Assembly (NCBI GenBank): GCA_028687435.1
Contig: JAQUAF010000019.1
Location: 1-64,000, forward strand
Source of the DNA: Verrucomicrobiia bacterium
Lineage (GTDB): Bacteria > Verrucomicrobiota > Verrucomicrobiia > JABWAM01
Direction: 5' to 3'
DNA length: 64,000 bases
Shown: positions 61,462-64,000 of the stretch, piece by piece
Layout: each line of letters starts with the position of its first letter
Numbering within the stretch: position 1 is the first letter of the stretch
Notes under the pieces: model-generated
The model's database searches: none
What the model was told of the DNA's origin: nothing
What the model saw: the letters and a program-made list of their open reading frames with translations, nothing else
Made by a program: the position numbers and the translations under genes

Positions 61462-64000
61462 ATGATGAAAATAATTGCATTTTATGTGATGGCAATAGTA
61501 ACGGCGGTGACAACATGGGCAGCAGGGGTCGATTATGGTCCCAAATACTGGGCACCCACAGAAGAAGTGGTAACGCCGCACATTAAATGGGCAAAACCAG
61601 ACGCACAAGGACCGATAAAAGCCCTTTTCATCGTGGCCAGATCAGGGATGCGCGAAGTGGTGGAACTGGCCCAGCGGATGGGCTTTCAATATAGGGTCTT
61701 TGCAGTCGGCAGCGAAGCCCGTAATGGAGATTTTTGCGGGCCATCCCCTCAAAATTACGATCCATATCGCGCGCAAGACACGGATGAAATGACGAGCGAT
61801 CTCATGGAAAAACTTGATGGCTCTTACGATATCATTGTATTGGGAAATGTAAACTGGAGTTCCTTTCCCCTGATCGTGCGTTACCGCTTGTTAAAGAAAG
61901 TAAACGAGGGAACACCAATGGTTGGCTTTATGGTTGGCGCTGATGATTATTTCAAGCGGGCGGCGGCAAAAAAGGAAAAATTCAACCTGCCGGCTTTGGT
62001 GCCTTACAAGGGCCTTCCGGCTTTTTCCAAATACAAGGACACAGCGTCCTGGCTTGACGCGACGGTGGAATGCGCGGCATTCGGCAAGGGGAAGATCTTG
62101 ACATTAAAGGGATTTCAGGTCCCGAAACTTCAGGCGCTGACACCCGGCATAATCGGGAATCTTTTGGAACCGAAGCTGTTGGAATATGATTATTATCTGG
62201 CGTGGATAGGCCATTTAATGCGATTTGCGTGCGGCAGAACGGCCGTAGTCGTGACAGGTAAAGATTACGTATTCACTAATCGTTGTGACCTTGCCCATTT
62301 GGAATATGTCGTGTCAGGCCCGGAGGGAAAGACCGCAACCTGCGTTTTCACCCTGCGCAATGATGAAAACCAGGAGATCAACAATCAGGAAACAAGCGTC
62401 AAGCTTGCCACCGCCGGGACAGCCGTCCGTTTTAATATTCCGCACGTGCCCGCCGGACGGTATTTTGCGGATGTCTGGATCAAACAGGAAGAAAAAGCAT
62501 GGGCTTACGGATCGTCTTTTATTGAGTTAACCGGTGATCCCTCAATTGAAACAGTTGAATTAAAAACGGAATATCGACGGGAACAAAAAGTATCGGGAAA
62601 AGTCAGGGTCGCCGCCCGAAAATCGGCAGTGGATGGACTCGCGCTTGTTCTGCAACAGAAGGACACATATGACCGGGTAACGGCCCGATCGCGCATCGAC
62701 GTTCCAACACTTCAGGCCCATTCGGCACAAGAAATAAATTTTGAGATTTCGGGCGCCAATGCCCTGACCATTGTGCAGCATTTGGAGGTGGAATTACAGA
62801 AGGGCAATGAGGTCTTGGACCGAAAAGAGAAAGCCTTTTCAATCTCAAACCTGCCTCCCAAAGATGACATTCGGATGCTTGGCTGGCTTGATGGGTGGCA
62901 ATCATATTCCGCGTATCATATGCTGGCCGAACTGGCCAAGGCCGGTTTTGACACCCAGTACGGTACGCAACCGGGCAAGTTTTCCGAGATCCCGCCGTTC
63001 CTCAACATCCGGCACATGCCTTATGCAACCCGCTTGAAAGATCGCAAGGCTGATCGGAAAAAAGATGATCATGTGCGTCAGCCATGCCTGTCGGATCCAA
63101 CCTACCGCAAAGAGTTGGCCGATTGCTTAACAAAAACCGCGGAAAAGGAACGGAAGTTTTCCGCAACGGAATTTTCCATGGGCGACGAGTGTTCATTTGC
63201 GCCCCCCGGCTCCGGTTCTTGCTATGAACTATGTTTTTGTTCCGCTTGTGTGGCTGTATTTCACAAGTTTCTGGCCAATGAGTATCAAACCGTTGAAGCC
63301 ATGAACCGGGAATATGGCACGCCATACAAATCGTTTGATGAAGTTCGACCGGTTACACTGGAAGAAGCAAAGAAAAAACAGCTTGAACCGCTTTGGGTGG
63401 ATTTCCGGCGGCATTGCGAAAACACATGGGCGGAAATATATGCGTATGGCGCGGACGCGGTCAACAAAATCGTGCCGGAAGCAAAAACAGGCTATGAGGG
63501 AAGCGATCAATGGATTGACAGTTATGGCGCCGCCGATTTTTACAAGCTGATGAAGGCCATGCGGATGAACGGAACTTATGACGGCGCATTTGTACCATAT
63601 GCAGTAATGAGTTTTGCCCGGCCCGGCACGCTTTTGGGACTTGGATGGTACGGTGGATATAATAACACACGCTGCTCTGAGTACCACCGCTATATTGCCT
63701 GGCGGCATCTTTTCCGTGGAGCAAACTCATATTGGGTGTGGACCTCCGATCCGTGCAACATCGGCAGTGTCATGGCACCGGATTTGTCCTTGTATGATTT
63801 TTTTAAGACAAATGCGGCAGAGGTGCGGGAGATTAAAAGAGGGATTGGCAAGCTTTTGATGATGTCAAAACGAGCCCATGACGGTATTGCCATATTATAT
63901 TCAGCATCCAGCGTGCATGCGTCAACCCTGACGGAAAGATTGCCAAAAATGGAAAAAGTGCTGAATGCGCTGCCGCCGTTATTTGAGGCCGCCGGCCGCC
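61462..64000 (+). CDS. Secreted GH42-like protein, cut by the window end
   Basis: 846 residues visible, without a stop. ATG 61462 is preceded at six bases by GGAG, one of the clearest ribosome-binding sites here. A signal peptide (KIIAFYVMAIVTAVTTWAAG) is followed by an amidotransferase-like domain (PIKALFIVARSGMREVVELA, then GSYDIIVLGNVNWSSFPLIV), beta-sandwiches (about 270-450), and a TIM barrel (about 460-790). In the barrel FSMGDECSF puts a candidate acid/base at E576, and CFCSACVAVFHKFLANEYQT corresponds to the segment after the same motif in the 30968 gene. VKRGIGKLL-like and AHDGIAILYSASSVHASTL at the end mark the start of the trimerisation domain, also shared. It is the same family as the 30968 product, without the first beta-supersandwich. 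Confidence 0.75.
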   Translation, partial: MMKIIAFYVMAIVTAVTTWAAGVDYGPKYWAPTEEVVTPHIKWAKPDAQGPIKALFIVARSGMREVVELAQRMGFQYRVFAVGSEARNGDFCGPSPQNYDPYRAQDTDEMTSDLMEKLDGSYDIIVLGNVNWSSFPLIVRYRLLKKVNEGTPMVGFMVGADDYFKRAAAKKEKFNLPALVPYKGLPAFSKYKDTASWLDATVECAAFGKGKILTLKGFQVPKLQALTPGIIGNLLEPKLLEYDYYLAWIGHLMRFACGRTAVVVTGKDYVFTNRCDLAHLEYVVSGPEGKTATCVFTLRNDENQEINNQETSVKLATAGTAVRFNIPHVPAGRYFADVWIKQEEKAWAYGSSFIELTGDPSIETVELKTEYRREQKVSGKVRVAARKSAVDGLALVLQQKDTYDRVTARSRIDVPTLQAHSAQEINFEISGANALTIVQHLEVELQKGNEVLDRKEKAFSISNLPPKDDIRMLGWLDGWQSYSAYHMLAELAKAGFDTQYGTQPGKFSEIPPFLNIRHMPYATRLKDRKADRKKDDHVRQPCLSDPTYRKELADCLTKTAEKERKFSATEFSMGDECSFAPPGSGSCYELCFCSACVAVFHKFLANEYQTVEAMNREYGTPYKSFDEVRPVTLEEAKKKQLEPLWVDFRRHCENTWAEIYAYGADAVNKIVPEAKTGYEGSDQWIDSYGAADFYKLMKAMRMNGTYDGAFVPYAVMSFARPGTLLGLGWYGGYNNTRCSEYHRYIAWRHLFRGANSYWVWTSDPCNIGSVMAPDLSLYDFFKTNAAEVREIKRGIGKLLMMSKRAHDGIAILYSASSVHASTLTERLPKMEKVLNALPPLFEAAGR

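Overview
This 64 kb stretch is most likely chromosomal DNA of an uncultured, GC-rich Gram-negative bacterium of the PVC superphylum, probably Lentisphaerota, Kiritimatiellota or a related Verrucomicrobiota lineage. That assignment is inference. It rests on type II secretion-like pseudopilins with a C-terminal H-x9-DG motif placed among polysaccharide-degrading genes, on heparinase II/III, ceramidase-like and GH42-like enzymes, and on LPS core genes (waaA, gmhA) together with a BBP2-type porin. No rRNA, tRNA, CRISPR array or prophage was recognised.

Layout. 0.2-5.8 kb (minus strand): a TMTC-like membrane protein with TPRs, then a transporter and a soluble three-PAS histidine kinase coupled by an ATGA overlap. 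6.2-10.5 kb (minus): a glycosidase-like protein, a beta-propeller protein and an IclR regulator. 10.9-27.6 kb (plus): a secreted-polymer degradation cluster with a pectate-lyase-like protein, pseudopilin, PHP phosphoesterase, heparinase-like lyase, double nitrilase, M14 carboxypeptidase and ceramidase-like hydrolase. This is followed by a second, partly degraded copy (lyase, 28-codon nitrilase remnant, pseudopilin, carboxypeptidase). 27.8-41.5 kb: an island-like block bordered by a deleted transposase on the left and two decayed transposase genes on the right. It holds a GntR regulator whose reading frame runs into a pseudopilin, a 1611-residue GH42-like protein, a chimeric oxidoreductase/hydrolase ORF, a URO-D family protein, a zinc dehydrogenase and a sugar isomerase.

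41.8-54.8 kb is mostly housekeeping: a DUF4143 ATPase, WaaA, a TPR protein, RlmN, GmhA, a BBP2 porin with promoter and terminator, HtrA, a DUF2062 protein, an AmiC-type amidase and an MBL-fold hydrolase. 54.9-61.2 kb is a vitamin B12 uptake operon: cobalamin riboswitch, possible ribosome-binding-site hairpin, TonB-dependent receptor, TonB, periplasmic binding protein and one polypeptide carrying both ATPase and permease. The window ends inside a second GH42-like gene with its own promoter and operator-like inverted repeat.

Short palindromic repeats of several families are scattered through most intergenic gaps. In several places they lie inside genes and supply codons (IclR and RlmN C-termini, the TonB linker, the ABC ATPase-permease linker). 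The 29-40.6 kb block largely lacks them, which supports separate acquisition. The strongest candidates for something undescribed are the GntR-pseudopilin reading frame and the repeated association of single pseudopilins with polymer-degrading enzymes.
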